From NCBI RefSeq assembly GCF_001418135.1, contig NZ_LIPQ01000067.1, positions 1 to 40,106 of the forward strand: a stretch of 40,106 nt of DNA. Direction: 5' to 3'. The translations under genes were made by a program, and so were the position numbers. The notes beneath the pieces are model-generated. The model saw only the letters and a list, made by a program, of their open reading frames with translations. It ran no database searches and had not been told where the DNA came from. Source of the stretch: Streptomyces aureus. Lineage in GTDB: Bacteria; Actinomycetota; Actinomycetes; Streptomycetales; Streptomycetaceae. Shown one piece after another: positions 7,646-15,448 of the stretch (its first letter is position 1; every line of letters starts with the position of its first letter).

Positions 7646-9181
7646 GTGACTTCGTTGCGTACCCCGCGTACCACGTCCATCACGCGCGACCCGCGTGCCA
7701 GGCTCAGACGCCTCGGCGTGGCATCCGCCGCGGCCGGACTGCTGGCCACCATGCTCATGGCGGGCCCCGCCACCGCGACCCCCGACCCCGGGGACGCGCC
7801 CGCTCAGGGCAAGGTCTCCACGGAGCAGGCGGCCGAGGCGCGTGCCGCGATACAGAGCGGTGAGATACCCGGCGTGGACGAGATCGTCCACAGCTCGAAC
7901 ATCGAGCACCTCGCCAACATCCCCAAGGACGCCCTCCCGGGCACCAACTCGGACCTCGCCTTCCAGGGCAAGTACGCCTTCGCCGGCAACTACGACGGCT
8001 TCCGGATCTTCGACATCAGCAACCCGAAGTCCCCGAAGACCGTCGCCCAGGTCCTCTGCCCGGGCTCCCAGAACGACATCTCCGTCTCCGGGAACCTGCT
8101 GTTCCTGTCGACGGACTCCTCCCGGAGCGACAACTCCTGCGCCAGCACGACGCAGCCCGCCTCGGTCAAGGAATCCTGGGAGGGCATGAAGATCTTCGAC
8201 ATCAGCGACGTCCGGAACCCGAAGTACGTCGCCGCCGTCGAGACCGCGTGCGGCTCGCACACCAACACGCTGGTTCCCAAGAAGCGGGACGTCTACATCT
8301 ACGTCTCGTCGTACTCGCCCAACGCCGCGTTCCCGGACTGCCAGCCCCCGCACGACGGCATCTCGGTCATCAAGGTGCCCCGCAAGGCGCCCGAGAAGGC
8401 CGCGCTCGTCGGCTTCCCCGTCCTCTTCCCGGGCGAGGGCCCGGACGGCGGCGGCAACCCCGGTGGCCCGACCAACCCGGGTGTCTCCAAGACCACGGGC
8501 TGCCACGACATCACCGTGCTCCCGGAGAAGGACCTCGCGGCCGGCGCCTGCATGGGTGACGGCATCCTCTTCGACATCGAGGACCCCGAGCACCCGCGGG
8601 TGATCGACCGTGTCCAGGACAACGTCAACTTCGCGTTCTGGCACTCCGCGACCTTCAACCAGAAGGCCGACAAGGTCGTCTTCACCGACGAGCTCGGCGG
8701 CGGCGGCGCGGCCACCTGCAACGCCGCGGTCGGTCCGAACCGCGGTGCCGACGGCATCTACGACATCGTCGGCAAGGGCAAGAAGAGCAAGCTCGTCTTC
8801 CGCAGCTACTTCAAGATCCCGCGCCACCAGGCCGACACCGAGAACTGCGTCGCCCACAACGGTTCGCTGATCCCGGTCAAGGGCAAGGACATCATGGTCC
8901 AGGCCTGGTACCAGGGCGGCATCTCCGTCTGGGACTTCACCGACTCCAGCAAGCCCAAGGAGATCGCCTACTTCGAGCGCGGCCCGCTGTCCGCCACCAC
9001 CATCTCCACCGGCGGTTCGTGGTCCGCGTACTACTACAACGGCTACATCTACTCGAACGACATCGCCAAGGGCTTCGACGTCCTGAAGCTCTCCGACCGC
9101 CGTACCGACCCCGCGAAGCGGATCCGGATGGACGAGCTCAACGTCCAGACCCAGCCGGACTACTTCGACTTCGACGACTGA
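7646..9181 (+). CDS. Secreted LVIVD-repeat beta-propeller protein
   Basis: 511 residues. The N-terminus has basic residues followed by a hydrophobic stretch 'GVASAAAGLLATMLMAGPAT' ending at an ATA cleavage motif (about residue 37), so it is exported; 'RRLG' before it is a weak Tat-like feature. LVIVD-type blades are readable: 'FRIFDISNPKSPKTVAQV', 'MKIFDISDVRNPKYVAAV', 'LFDIEDPEHPRVIDRV' and 'VWDFTDSSKPKEIAYF'. Four to six Cys suggest disulphides outside the cell. Function unknown. GTG start with GGGAGG upstream. It is divergent from the DUF305 lipoprotein, which suggests a shared extracytoplasmic role. Codon bias is very strong, as for a highly expressed gene. Confidence 0.9.
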   Translation: MTSLRTPRTTSITRDPRARLRRLGVASAAAGLLATMLMAGPATATPDPGDAPAQGKVSTEQAAEARAAIQSGEIPGVDEIVHSSNIEHLANIPKDALPGTNSDLAFQGKYAFAGNYDGFRIFDISNPKSPKTVAQVLCPGSQNDISVSGNLLFLSTDSSRSDNSCASTTQPASVKESWEGMKIFDISDVRNPKYVAAVETACGSHTNTLVPKKRDVYIYVSSYSPNAAFPDCQPPHDGISVIKVPRKAPEKAALVGFPVLFPGEGPDGGGNPGGPTNPGVSKTTGCHDITVLPEKDLAAGACMGDGILFDIEDPEHPRVIDRVQDNVNFAFWHSATFNQKADKVVFTDELGGGGAATCNAAVGPNRGADGIYDIVGKGKKSKLVFRSYFKIPRHQADTENCVAHNGSLIPVKGKDIMVQAWYQGGISVWDFTDSSKPKEIAYFERGPLSATTISTGGSWSAYYYNGYIYSNDIAKGFDVLKLSDRRTDPAKRIRMDELNVQTQPDYFDFDD

Positions 9182-9852
9182 CCGGAGTCGTGACCGCCGG
9201 CCGTCGGCTCACGTCGGCCGGCTGACGTCCTGACCACCGGCGCGCCGTCGGGCGGACCCCCGTCCGGCGGCGCGCCCGCCTCCCAGTCCAGGCCGTAGCG
9301 GTGGAACAGCTCCGACCGCAGCCGCGCCAGCGGCATCTGCGCCCCCGGCAGCAGCACCGCGACCACCGCGCCCATCAGCAGGGCGCGCAGCATCGGATAG
9401 TCCGTGTCCACGTCCTCGGAGCCGTACCGCGTCACGGTGTCCCGCAGCAGGAACGCGAGGCGCTGCTGCTCCGGGCACTGCACGAAGCCCTCGGCCTGCA
9501 GGATGCCCGCCATATGGGTCCGCATCAGGGTCGGCCGGTCCGCGGCGAGCCCCAGGATCGCGTCGATCGCGCGGGCCATGCGCTCGCGGCCGTCCTCCGT
9601 GCGCGGCTCGCGCTCCAGCGCCTCCTCCAGCGTGAGGTGCATCAGCCGGTGCACCGCCGACTGGAGGAGCTGCCGCTTGCCCGGGAAGTAGTACGAGACG
9701 AGACCCCGCGCCGAACCGGCCCGCTCCGCGATGTCGCCGAGTGTCGTCGCCTCGTAGCCCCGGGTGTCGACGAGCTCCACCGTGGCTTGCAAGATGCGCT
9801 CCCTGGACCTGCGGCGGAGCTCTTCATTGACCGATGGGCTACGCGGGGACAT
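9160..9852 (-). CDS. TetR family transcriptional regulator
   Basis: 230 residues. N-terminal HTH: 'RERILQATVELVDTRGYEATTLGDIAERAGSARG' with recognition helix 'ARGLVSYYFPGKRQLLQSAV'. The rest is the alpha-helical ligand domain, ending in a Gly/Pro-rich tail. ATG at 9852 (MSPRSPSV) has AGGAG seven bases upstream and is preferred to 9885. Its 3' end overlaps the convergent LVIVD gene by 22 bp. On the leftward strand TATATT (complement of 9884-9889) is a good -10. No operator pair is evident, so its target is unknown. Confidence 0.88.
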   Translation of the reverse strand: MSPRSPSVNEELRRRSRERILQATVELVDTRGYEATTLGDIAERAGSARGLVSYYFPGKRQLLQSAVHRLMHLTLEEALEREPRTEDGRERMARAIDAILGLAADRPTLMRTHMAGILQAEGFVQCPEQQRLAFLLRDTVTRYGSEDVDTDYPMLRALLMGAVVAVLLPGAQMPLARLRSELFHRYGLDWEAGAPPDGGPPDGAPVVRTSAGRREPTAGGHDSGQSSKSK

Positions 9853-9935
9853 GCTTGACTCCTGCGTTGACTGGCTGCCGGCCAATATACTCGGCGCATC
9901 CCGTCGGGCTGCCCTCGTGACAGACCGCCGGGTAC

Positions 9936-9980
9936 GCCGTCTGTTCTGGGCGACACGGGGGATCGTCCAGAACAGGCGGC
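9936..9980 (-). terminator. Hairpin immediately after the PAP2 gene
   Basis: Arms 9936-9949 and 9967-9980 are complementary at 13 of 14 positions with a 17-base loop and begin directly after the leftward stop codon at 9982. It separates the PAP2 phosphatase from the downstream TetR gene. Confidence 0.7.
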
Positions 9981-9981
9981 T

Positions 9982-10665
9982 TCATTCCGTTCCTCCCATT
10001 CTGCTCCCCTCGCCGTCGCTCTCCCCGGGTCCGGCCCGGGGCGCACGACGCTCGTTCCAGCGGTACGTCAGGACCGCGGCGGCCACACAGCACCAGCCGA
10101 GCAGCCAGCCCCCGAGCACGTCCGAGGGCCAGTGCACGCCGAGATAGACCCGCGTCCATCCGACCCCGAGCACCGAGACGACCGCCACGCCCGTGAGGGC
10201 GCCCCAGCCGCGCCACTCACCGCGCCAGCGCAGCGCGAGGACCCAGAGCAGCAGCCCGCAGGTGACCATGGCCGTCATCGCGTGCCCGGACGGGAAGGCG
10301 GCGAACCGCGCCGAGTCGACCGGGTCGGTCCACTGCGGCCGGTCCCGTCCCACCAGCGTCTTGAGGCCCTGCTGGAGCCCCACGGCCAGCAGACTCGTCG
10401 CGGCCACCCACACGGCCAGCCGCCGCTCCCGGCCCCACCACAGCAGCACCACCGTCGCGGCGGCCAGCGCACGCATCGTCCACGGGTCCCACACCCAGTC
10501 GCTGAGGAAGCGGTGCACCTGGGTGAGCCCCGGCTCGGCCACCGCGTCACGGTGGAGTGTCTCGGTCACCGACCGGTCGAAGGAGAGCAGGGGCGTCCAC
10601 CCCACGGCGACGAGGACGAGCAGGAGAACGGCCAGGGCCCCGGAGATCACGGCGGAGGAGCGCAT
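9982..10665 (-). CDS. PAP2-superfamily membrane phosphatase
   Basis: 227 residues with about six hydrophobic segments (first at 5-25). All three acid-phosphatase motifs are present: 'KTLVGRDRP' (KxxxxxxRP), 'FPSGHAMT' (PSGH) and 'TRVYLGVHWPSDVLGG' (RxxxxxHxxxD). It would dephosphorylate a membrane lipid such as undecaprenyl pyrophosphate, phosphatidic acid or a related substrate at the outer face of the membrane. The C-terminal tail after the last segment is charged. ATG at 10665; GGAGG is only about five bases upstream on the leftward strand region, so initiation is plausible. Exact substrate cannot be assigned. Confidence 0.92.
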   Translation of the reverse strand: MRSSAVISGALAVLLLVLVAVGWTPLLSFDRSVTETLHRDAVAEPGLTQVHRFLSDWVWDPWTMRALAAATVVLLWWGRERRLAVWVAATSLLAVGLQQGLKTLVGRDRPQWTDPVDSARFAAFPSGHAMTAMVTCGLLLWVLALRWRGEWRGWGALTGVAVVSVLGVGWTRVYLGVHWPSDVLGGWLLGWCCVAAAVLTYRWNERRAPRAGPGESDGEGSRMGGTE

Positions 10666-10754
10666 GTGTCGATCCTGCCCGACGATCGGCGCCGGGCGAT
10701 CCTTCCCGCCTCCCGCGCGCGCCGTCGCGCGCGACCCGACCGGCGAGCCTGCCG

Positions 10755-11696
10755 TCACCCCTGTCCCAGCGCGCTGAGCGCCGGGACGAAGGCCACGAGC
10801 ACCGGGACCACCGGCACCAGGGAAGCGGCCGCGGTGAGCCGGAGCCGGCGGCCCGCGGTGAGCCGGGGTGCCGCGGTCAGCAGCCGGTTCACCCGGCGCG
10901 GCAGATCCCCGTACGGGGCCTGGCCGGGCCCGAACACACCCCGGTCCTCGTTCAGTTCGACCAGCGCGAGCGCGATCGTCAGCCGCCCGAACCGGCGCGA
11001 GGCCACGTCGTCGGCGGCCAGCTCCACCAGCCGGTGCATCTCCTCGCGGAAGGCCGTGAAGACCGGGATCCCCGGGAACCCGGCCGCCAGCGCCGCCGAG
11101 GAGTGCAGCAGCCAGTCGTGCCGGGCGCGCGCGTGCCCCTGCTCGTGCGCGAGGACGGCGTCCAGCTGGCGCCCCTTCAACCGCCGCAGCGCCGCCGTGG
11201 TGATGACCAGCTGGGGTGTGCTCCCCGACAGCCACCAGGCGTTCGCCCGCTCGCCCTCCAGGACCACGAGGCGCTCGCTGCCCGGCTGCTCGCCGGGGAG
11301 CAGGGGCGCGCGGACGAGCAGATCGCAGCGGCGCTGTCTGCGCCGCGACCGGGCCTGACTGAACTCCCGGCCCAGCATCGCCCCGGTCCACACCCCGCCG
11401 GCCGCCAGGGCCACCGCGAGCACCGCGGACCAGGGACCGGTCGTCCCCAGTTCGTACGCGTCGATCACCGCGCGCGGCGCGGGCGCGAAGATCTGCCCGC
11501 GTACGGCCTGCCAGGCGGTCGACGCGCTGAACGTCATGGAGAGCGCGAAGCTCAGCAGCACGGCGGCGATCACGCACTGCCACACCCAGAGGGCCACCAC
11601 GGGTTCTCGCTCGACCCAGTCCGCCCGGGACAGCAGCCGGGGGGCTGCGAGGGCGGTCAGAACTCCGAGCAGGAACAGCGCGAGGGAGACCCACAT
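10755..11696 (-). CDS. M56 family membrane metallopeptidase (BlaR1-like)
   Basis: 313 residues. Membrane segments at about 2-18, 33-58 and 90-106, then a cytoplasmic-facing peptidase domain with zinc motif HEQGH at 184-188 in 'LDAVLAHEQGHARARHDWLL' and third-ligand region 'LVELAADDVASR' downstream, and a final hydrophobic segment at the C-terminus. BlaR1/MecR1-type M56 enzymes normally work with a BlaI/MecI repressor that they cleave; no such gene is adjacent here and no penicillin-binding sensor domain follows. TAGGCT lies six bases before the ATG on its strand, suggesting a leaderless mRNA. It probably forms a unit with the DUF5134 gene upstream (92-bp gap). Confidence 0.88.
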   Translation of the reverse strand: MWVSLALFLLGVLTALAAPRLLSRADWVEREPVVALWVWQCVIAAVLLSFALSMTFSASTAWQAVRGQIFAPAPRAVIDAYELGTTGPWSAVLAVALAAGGVWTGAMLGREFSQARSRRRQRRCDLLVRAPLLPGEQPGSERLVVLEGERANAWWLSGSTPQLVITTAALRRLKGRQLDAVLAHEQGHARARHDWLLHSSAALAAGFPGIPVFTAFREEMHRLVELAADDVASRRFGRLTIALALVELNEDRGVFGPGQAPYGDLPRRVNRLLTAAPRLTAGRRLRLTAAASLVPVVPVLVAFVPALSALGQG

Positions 11697-11748
11697 GGCG
11701 CCAGCCTATGAGCGCGGTACTGGTCGGGGGTATGCCGCGGGACGGCAA

Positions 11749-11762
11749 GTGACGTACGCCAC
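11749..11762. promoter_or_regulatory. Near-perfect 14-bp palindrome upstream of the M56 gene
   Basis: GTGACGTACGCCAC matches its reverse complement at 12 of 14 positions and lies about 40 bases upstream of the putative -10 of the M56 gene. Candidate operator; no regulator is adjacent. Confidence 0.35.
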
Positions 11763-11787
11763 GGTTTGGTTGGGCACCGGGCGGCAC

Positions 11788-12354
11788 TCACAGGGTCACC
11801 AGCATGGCCAGCATCGCGAGCGCCATCGACAGCCGGCAGGCGAGCGTCAGCTCCGGGCGGGCCGCCCGGTCCGGCCCCGGCCCGCCCGCCGTGGCCGCCG
11901 GTAGCGCGACGGGCACGAGTCTCGTGCCCGCGTGCAGCACGTACGCCGTGTAGTAGAGGAGCAGCCCGCCCGTGAGGACGGGTGTACCGCCGGCCGTGCC
12001 CGCCGTGTGCCCCGCGTGCGCCCCCGCGCCGGGAGCCGCCATCGACACCGCCATGTAGACCATGGCGAGCGAGCCGACGAAGTGGTGCAGATGGTGCCCG
12101 CCGTGCCGGACCGCCGCGAGGGCGTGCAGCGCCGCGCCGCCGAACACCGCCGCGTACACCGTCCAGCTCCACTCCGGCGGCGTGAGCACCGCCGCGGGCA
12201 GCGCCATCGACGCCATCCCCAAGCCCATCACCGCCTCGCCACCCGCGGCCCGCCGCTCCTCCCCCGCGCACGCGCGCATCCGCAGCAGGCAGTACACGCC
12301 CGTCACCGCGCAGAGCACGACCGTCAACCACCCGGACAGGGCCGGTCCGTGCAC
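11788..12354 (-). CDS. DUF5134-type integral membrane protein
   Basis: 188 residues, mostly hydrophobic with about five or six membrane segments, beginning 'LSGWLTVVLCAVTGVYCLLRM'. Conserved His residues cluster inside the membrane region ('HALAAVRHGGHHLHHFVGSLAMVYMAVSM' region around 80-105), and a Gly/Ala/His-rich loop precedes the last segments. This matches the DUF5134 family, of unknown function, sometimes found with copper-related or M56 genes in actinobacteria. GTG at 12354 is chosen because GGGGGAGGT lies about seven bases upstream; an ATG further upstream is not supported. Confidence 0.75.
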   Translation of the reverse strand: MHGPALSGWLTVVLCAVTGVYCLLRMRACAGEERRAAGGEAVMGLGMASMALPAAVLTPPEWSWTVYAAVFGGAALHALAAVRHGGHHLHHFVGSLAMVYMAVSMAAPGAGAHAGHTAGTAGGTPVLTGGLLLYYTAYVLHAGTRLVPVALPAATAGGPGPDRAARPELTLACRLSMALAMLAMLVTL

Positions 12355-12469
12355 GGCACACCTCCCCCTCGACGCCGTCCCCTCCGCGGAGGATGCCCGG
12401 GTCCGGCCGGGCACACGCGGGCGCACAGGCGCGCACAGGTGTACGAGGGGGAGTGAAAGGCGCGGGCGT

Positions 12470-12501
12470 TAGGCTCGGGACGATCGCGTACGGCGATCGT
12501 C
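12470..12501. promoter_or_regulatory. -10-like box followed by a perfect 9-bp-arm inverted repeat before the GNAT gene
   Basis: TAGGCT (12470-12475) could be a -10. Directly after it GACGATCGC-GTACG-GCGATCGTC (12479-12501) has perfect arms, so it would either be a hairpin at the 5' end of the GNAT mRNA or an operator at the start site. No matching -35 is seen. Confidence 0.5.
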
Positions 12502-12526
12502 AGCGCCCGAGGGGAGCCCCGTTCAC

Positions 12527-13078
12527 ATGGACACCGCCACGTCGCAGGAGACCGGCCGGATCAGCTACCGCGAGGCGGTCCTGGACGACGTCCCGGCCCT
12601 CGTCCCGCTCGTCGAGTCGGCCTACCGGGGCGACGCCAGCCGGGGCGGCTGGACCACCGAGGCGGACATCCTCCAGGGGCAGCGCACCGACCCCGAGGGC
12701 GTCGCCGCCGTGATCACCACGCCGGACAGCCGGCTCCTGGTCGTCGAGCGTGACGGCGAGATCGTCGCGTGCTGCCAGCTGGAGCACCGCGGAGAGGCCG
12801 CCTACTTCGGGATGTTCGCGGTCCGCCCCGAACTCCAGGGAGCGGGTCTGGGCAAGCGGATCATCGCGGAGGCCGAGCGCCGCGTCCGCGAGTCGTGGGG
12901 CGTCCGCGAGATGCACATGACGGTGATCTCGGTACGGGAGGAGCTCATCGCCTGGTACGAGCGCCGCGGATACCGGCGCACCGGGCGGATGACCCCCTTC
13001 CCGTACGGCGACGAGCGCTTCGGTCTGCCCCAGCGCGACGACCTGGAGTTCGAGCTCCTGGTGAAGCCGCTGAGCTGA
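12527..13078 (+). CDS. GNAT family N-acetyltransferase
   Basis: 183 residues. Acetyl-CoA motif A is 'FGMFAVRPELQGAGLGKRIIAEAERR' (about 90-115) with the QxxGxG pyrophosphate loop; 'MTVISVREELIAWYERRGYRRTG' is the usual motif B with the Tyr that acts as general acid. It transfers an acetyl group from acetyl-CoA to an amine; the acceptor is unknown. ATG 12527 follows GAGGGGAG about ten bases upstream. It is the only gene of its transcription unit and its 5' region carries the inverted repeat described separately. Confidence 0.9.
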   Translation: MDTATSQETGRISYREAVLDDVPALVPLVESAYRGDASRGGWTTEADILQGQRTDPEGVAAVITTPDSRLLVVERDGEIVACCQLEHRGEAAYFGMFAVRPELQGAGLGKRIIAEAERRVRESWGVREMHMTVISVREELIAWYERRGYRRTGRMTPFPYGDERFGLPQRDDLEFELLVKPLS

Positions 13079-13181
13079 CGAGCACGCCGGAAGGGTGGCT
13101 TCCCCCCTGGTTGACAGGAAAAACTTCTGTGATCAGGGGGGTCGCGCAGGATAATTTCTCTTGCCCCCTCTTGTGGCTGAG

Positions 13182-13195
13182 AACCGTCCACGGTT
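13182..13195. promoter_or_regulatory. Perfect palindrome AACCGT-CC-ACGGTT upstream of the DUF6421 operon
   Basis: Six-bp arms around a CC centre, 41 bases before the start codon of the operon. The surrounding 13111-13160 is A/T-rich for this genome and contains TTGACA (13111-13116) and GATAAT (13150-13155), but these two are 33 bp apart and cannot form one promoter. Operator candidate for the three-gene operon. Confidence 0.4.
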
Positions 13196-13235
13196 ACGGT
13201 GTCTTAACGCGAGGTTCTCCTGTGGAGGAAGAGGC

Positions 13236-14651
13236 ATGACGGAAATTCTTGTGCAGGACGTGACCGGTGGGGGGATATCCACCGCCGCCCGGGTGATCGA
13301 CCACCCCGCCTGGCCCGAGCTCAAGAATGCCGTGGAGGAGATCCGCGCCTGGCAGAGCGCGGACGGCTCCATCGACTTCGAGCGCGAGGACGCGCCCGCC
13401 AGGGCCCAGGCCGAGCTGACCCTCGACCGGGTCACCGCCGCGGTCGAGCAGCTCTCCCCGCTCGTCCCGCACGACGGCGCCTACCACCGCGCCCTCGTCT
13501 CCGACCTGCGCAAGTGGGCCGAGAGCGGCTTCACCGTCCCGGACTTCCTGGACTCGCTGCTCGCCTTCCAGCCGGCCGCCGACCGCGTGGACGGGCTCCA
13601 GCACCTGGTGCTGTTCCCGATGTACACGCAGAACGGCAACCCCGACCGCAACCTCGAGGCCGTCGTGCTCCGCATGGTGTGGCCGGAGTGGCTCGCCGAG
13701 CTCGAGCGCACCCGCTACGACAACCCGCTGTTCTGCGGCATCACGTTCGAGGACTTCACCGCCGGTTACGACACCAACTCGGCCGTCCTCTTCCCGGAGA
13801 CCATCGCCGTCCGCGAGGCCCCCGAGCGCTTCACCTGGGGCGGGATCTTCTGCGACCGCGAGGCCGCCCGCTTCCGCAAGGTCACCGAGGCCGCCGTCGA
13901 CACCCTCGGCATCCAGCTGCCGGCCGACATCGCCGCGATGATCGACGACCAGGAGCGCTGCGAGAAGGCCTTCGTGCTCTGGGACATGGTCCACGACCGC
14001 ACCCACAGCCACGGCGACCTGCCTTTCGACCCCTTCATGATCAAGCAGCGCCAGCCCTTCTGGATGTACGGCCTGGAAGAGCTCCGCTGCGACCTCACCG
14101 CCTTCAAGGAGGCCGTGAAGCTGGAGGCCGAGGGCAACACGCACGGCCGTGACGTGCAGTACGCGGTCCTCTTCGACCGGATGTTCCGCTTCCCGCTCTC
14201 CGGCGACCGCAACCGCAACTACGACGGTCTCGGCGGCCAGCTCCTCTTCGCGTACCTCCACAAGAACGACGTGGTGCGCTGGACGGACAACACCCTCAAG
14301 ATCGACTGGCAGCGGGCCCCCGAGGTCACCAACCAGCTCTGCGCCGACATCGAGAAGCTCTACCGGGACGGCATCGACCGCCCCAAGCTCGTCCACTGGT
14401 TCAAGGCGTACGAGCTCGTCTCCACCTACCTCGCCCCGCACCCGGGCTCGAAGTGGGCCAAGGGTCCCGACGCCCTCGACCTCTCCCTCCCGCCCCGCAA
14501 GCTCGTCGACGACGTGCTTCCGGACGAGTTTCCGCTCAGCATGTTCTTTGAGGCCCTCGCCAAGAAGCTGAAGGGCGTGATCGCCGACACCAAGGGGATC
14601 ACCGCCGCCGACGTCTCTCGGACCGAGCAGGCCGAGCGGGCTGCCGCGTGA
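13236..14651 (+). CDS. DUF6421 family protein, first gene of a three-gene operon
   Basis: 471 residues, soluble, acidic, with no signal peptide or membrane segment. I recognise it as the actinobacterial DUF6421 family; no function is known. Conserved-looking stretches are 'LVLFPMYTQNGNPDRNLEAV' (about 128-147), 'VLWDMVHDRTHSHGDLPFDPF' (about 248-268) and 'VLFDRMFRFPLSGDRNRNYDGLGGQ' near 310-335. The middle one (His-Asp-Arg-Thr-His-Ser-His-Gly-Asp) looks like a metal-binding or catalytic motif, which suggests an enzyme. The ATG at 13236 has GGAGGAAGAGG directly upstream. It is followed 35 bases later by an SDR and then by a threonine-aldolase-like gene, all on the same strand, so they should act in one pathway. 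Confidence 0.75.
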   Translation: MTEILVQDVTGGGISTAARVIDHPAWPELKNAVEEIRAWQSADGSIDFEREDAPARAQAELTLDRVTAAVEQLSPLVPHDGAYHRALVSDLRKWAESGFTVPDFLDSLLAFQPAADRVDGLQHLVLFPMYTQNGNPDRNLEAVVLRMVWPEWLAELERTRYDNPLFCGITFEDFTAGYDTNSAVLFPETIAVREAPERFTWGGIFCDREAARFRKVTEAAVDTLGIQLPADIAAMIDDQERCEKAFVLWDMVHDRTHSHGDLPFDPFMIKQRQPFWMYGLEELRCDLTAFKEAVKLEAEGNTHGRDVQYAVLFDRMFRFPLSGDRNRNYDGLGGQLLFAYLHKNDVVRWTDNTLKIDWQRAPEVTNQLCADIEKLYRDGIDRPKLVHWFKAYELVSTYLAPHPGSKWAKGPDALDLSLPPRKLVDDVLPDEFPLSMFFEALAKKLKGVIADTKGITAADVSRTEQAERAAA

Positions 14652-14686
14652 GCGCTCGTACCGACGACACGGAGGAGGCGTCGCCC

Positions 14687-15448
14687 ATGACCGCCAACGG
14701 AAACGGCGGGCCGCTCGACGGCGCCGTCATCGCGGTCGCCGGTGCGGCCGGCCCGGCAGGCCGCGCGACGCTGCTGCGCCTCGCCGAAGCGGGCGCGACC
14801 GTCGTCGGCTCCGACGCGGACCCGGCGCGCCTCGCGGAGGCCGTCGACGCCGCCCGCTACGCCCACGGCGGCGCCAAGGTCGTCGGTGACACCGTCGACC
14901 TGCTCGACCTGGACGCCACGCGCGACTGGGCCGCGAAGACCGAGAAGGAGTTCGGCCGGATCGACGGCCTGGTCCACCTCGTCGGCGGCTGGCGCGGCAG
15001 CTCCTCCTTCACGGAGACCGACCTCGCGGACTGGGACTTCCTGGAGAAGCTCCTCATCCGCACGGTCCAGCACACCTCGCTCGCCTTCCACGACGCGCTG
15101 CTGCGGGCCGGCGGCCGCGGCCGCTACGCCCTGATCAGCCAGGTCGGCGCGCACAAGCCGCTCGCCAACAACGCCGCGTACAACGCCGGCAAGGCGGCCG
15201 CCGAGGCCTGGACCCTCGCGATGGCCGACTCGTTCCGCAAGCTGGGGGGCGACGACGGCCCGCAGGCGGCGGCTGCGATCCTGGTGATCAAGGCATTGGT
15301 GCACGACGCCATGCGCGCCGAACGCCCCAACGCGAAGTTCGCGGGCTTCACCGACGTCAAGGACCTGGCCGACGAGGTCGCCGGGCTCTGGGACAAGCCC
15401 GCCCAGGAAGTGAATGGACAGCGTCTGTGGCTGACCCCCAAGCCGTGA
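14687..15448 (+). CDS. SDR family NAD(P)-dependent oxidoreductase
   Basis: 253 residues. Rossmann start 'VIAVAGAAGPAGRATLLRLAEAGATVVGSD' (about 13-42) with an atypical AGAAGPAGR glycine motif in place of TGxxxGxG; 'GLVHLVGGWRG' corresponds to the NNAG region; the catalytic Ser and Tyr/Lys lie in 'LISQVGAHKPLANNAAYNAGKAAAEAW' region (YNAGK, about 165-169). The Asp at the end of strand 2 suggests NAD(H) rather than NADPH. ATG 14687 is preferred over the overlapping GTG at 14648 because GGAGGAGG lies eight bases before it. Substrate unknown; the operon context with an aldolase suggests a hydroxy or carbonyl compound. Confidence 0.88.
   Translation: MTANGNGGPLDGAVIAVAGAAGPAGRATLLRLAEAGATVVGSDADPARLAEAVDAARYAHGGAKVVGDTVDLLDLDATRDWAAKTEKEFGRIDGLVHLVGGWRGSSSFTETDLADWDFLEKLLIRTVQHTSLAFHDALLRAGGRGRYALISQVGAHKPLANNAAYNAGKAAAEAWTLAMADSFRKLGGDDGPQAAAAILVIKALVHDAMRAERPNAKFAGFTDVKDLADEVAGLWDKPAQEVNGQRLWLTPKP

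Noticed and set aside
13111..13155. TTGACA and GATAAT as a promoter of the DUF6421 operon.
   Set aside because: The boxes are 33 bp apart, far beyond the workable 16-19 bp; neither has a partner at the right distance.
13194..14441. A 415-codon minus-strand frame opposite the DUF6421 gene.
   Set aside because: Low-complexity Gly/Val/Glu/Leu composition, no ribosome site and no family motif; a shadow of the plus-strand gene.
14648..14687. GTG at 14648 as SDR start, overlapping the DUF6421 stop.
   Set aside because: The ATG at 14687 has a strong GGAGGAGG at ideal distance, and the intervening residues are not part of the Rossmann fold.
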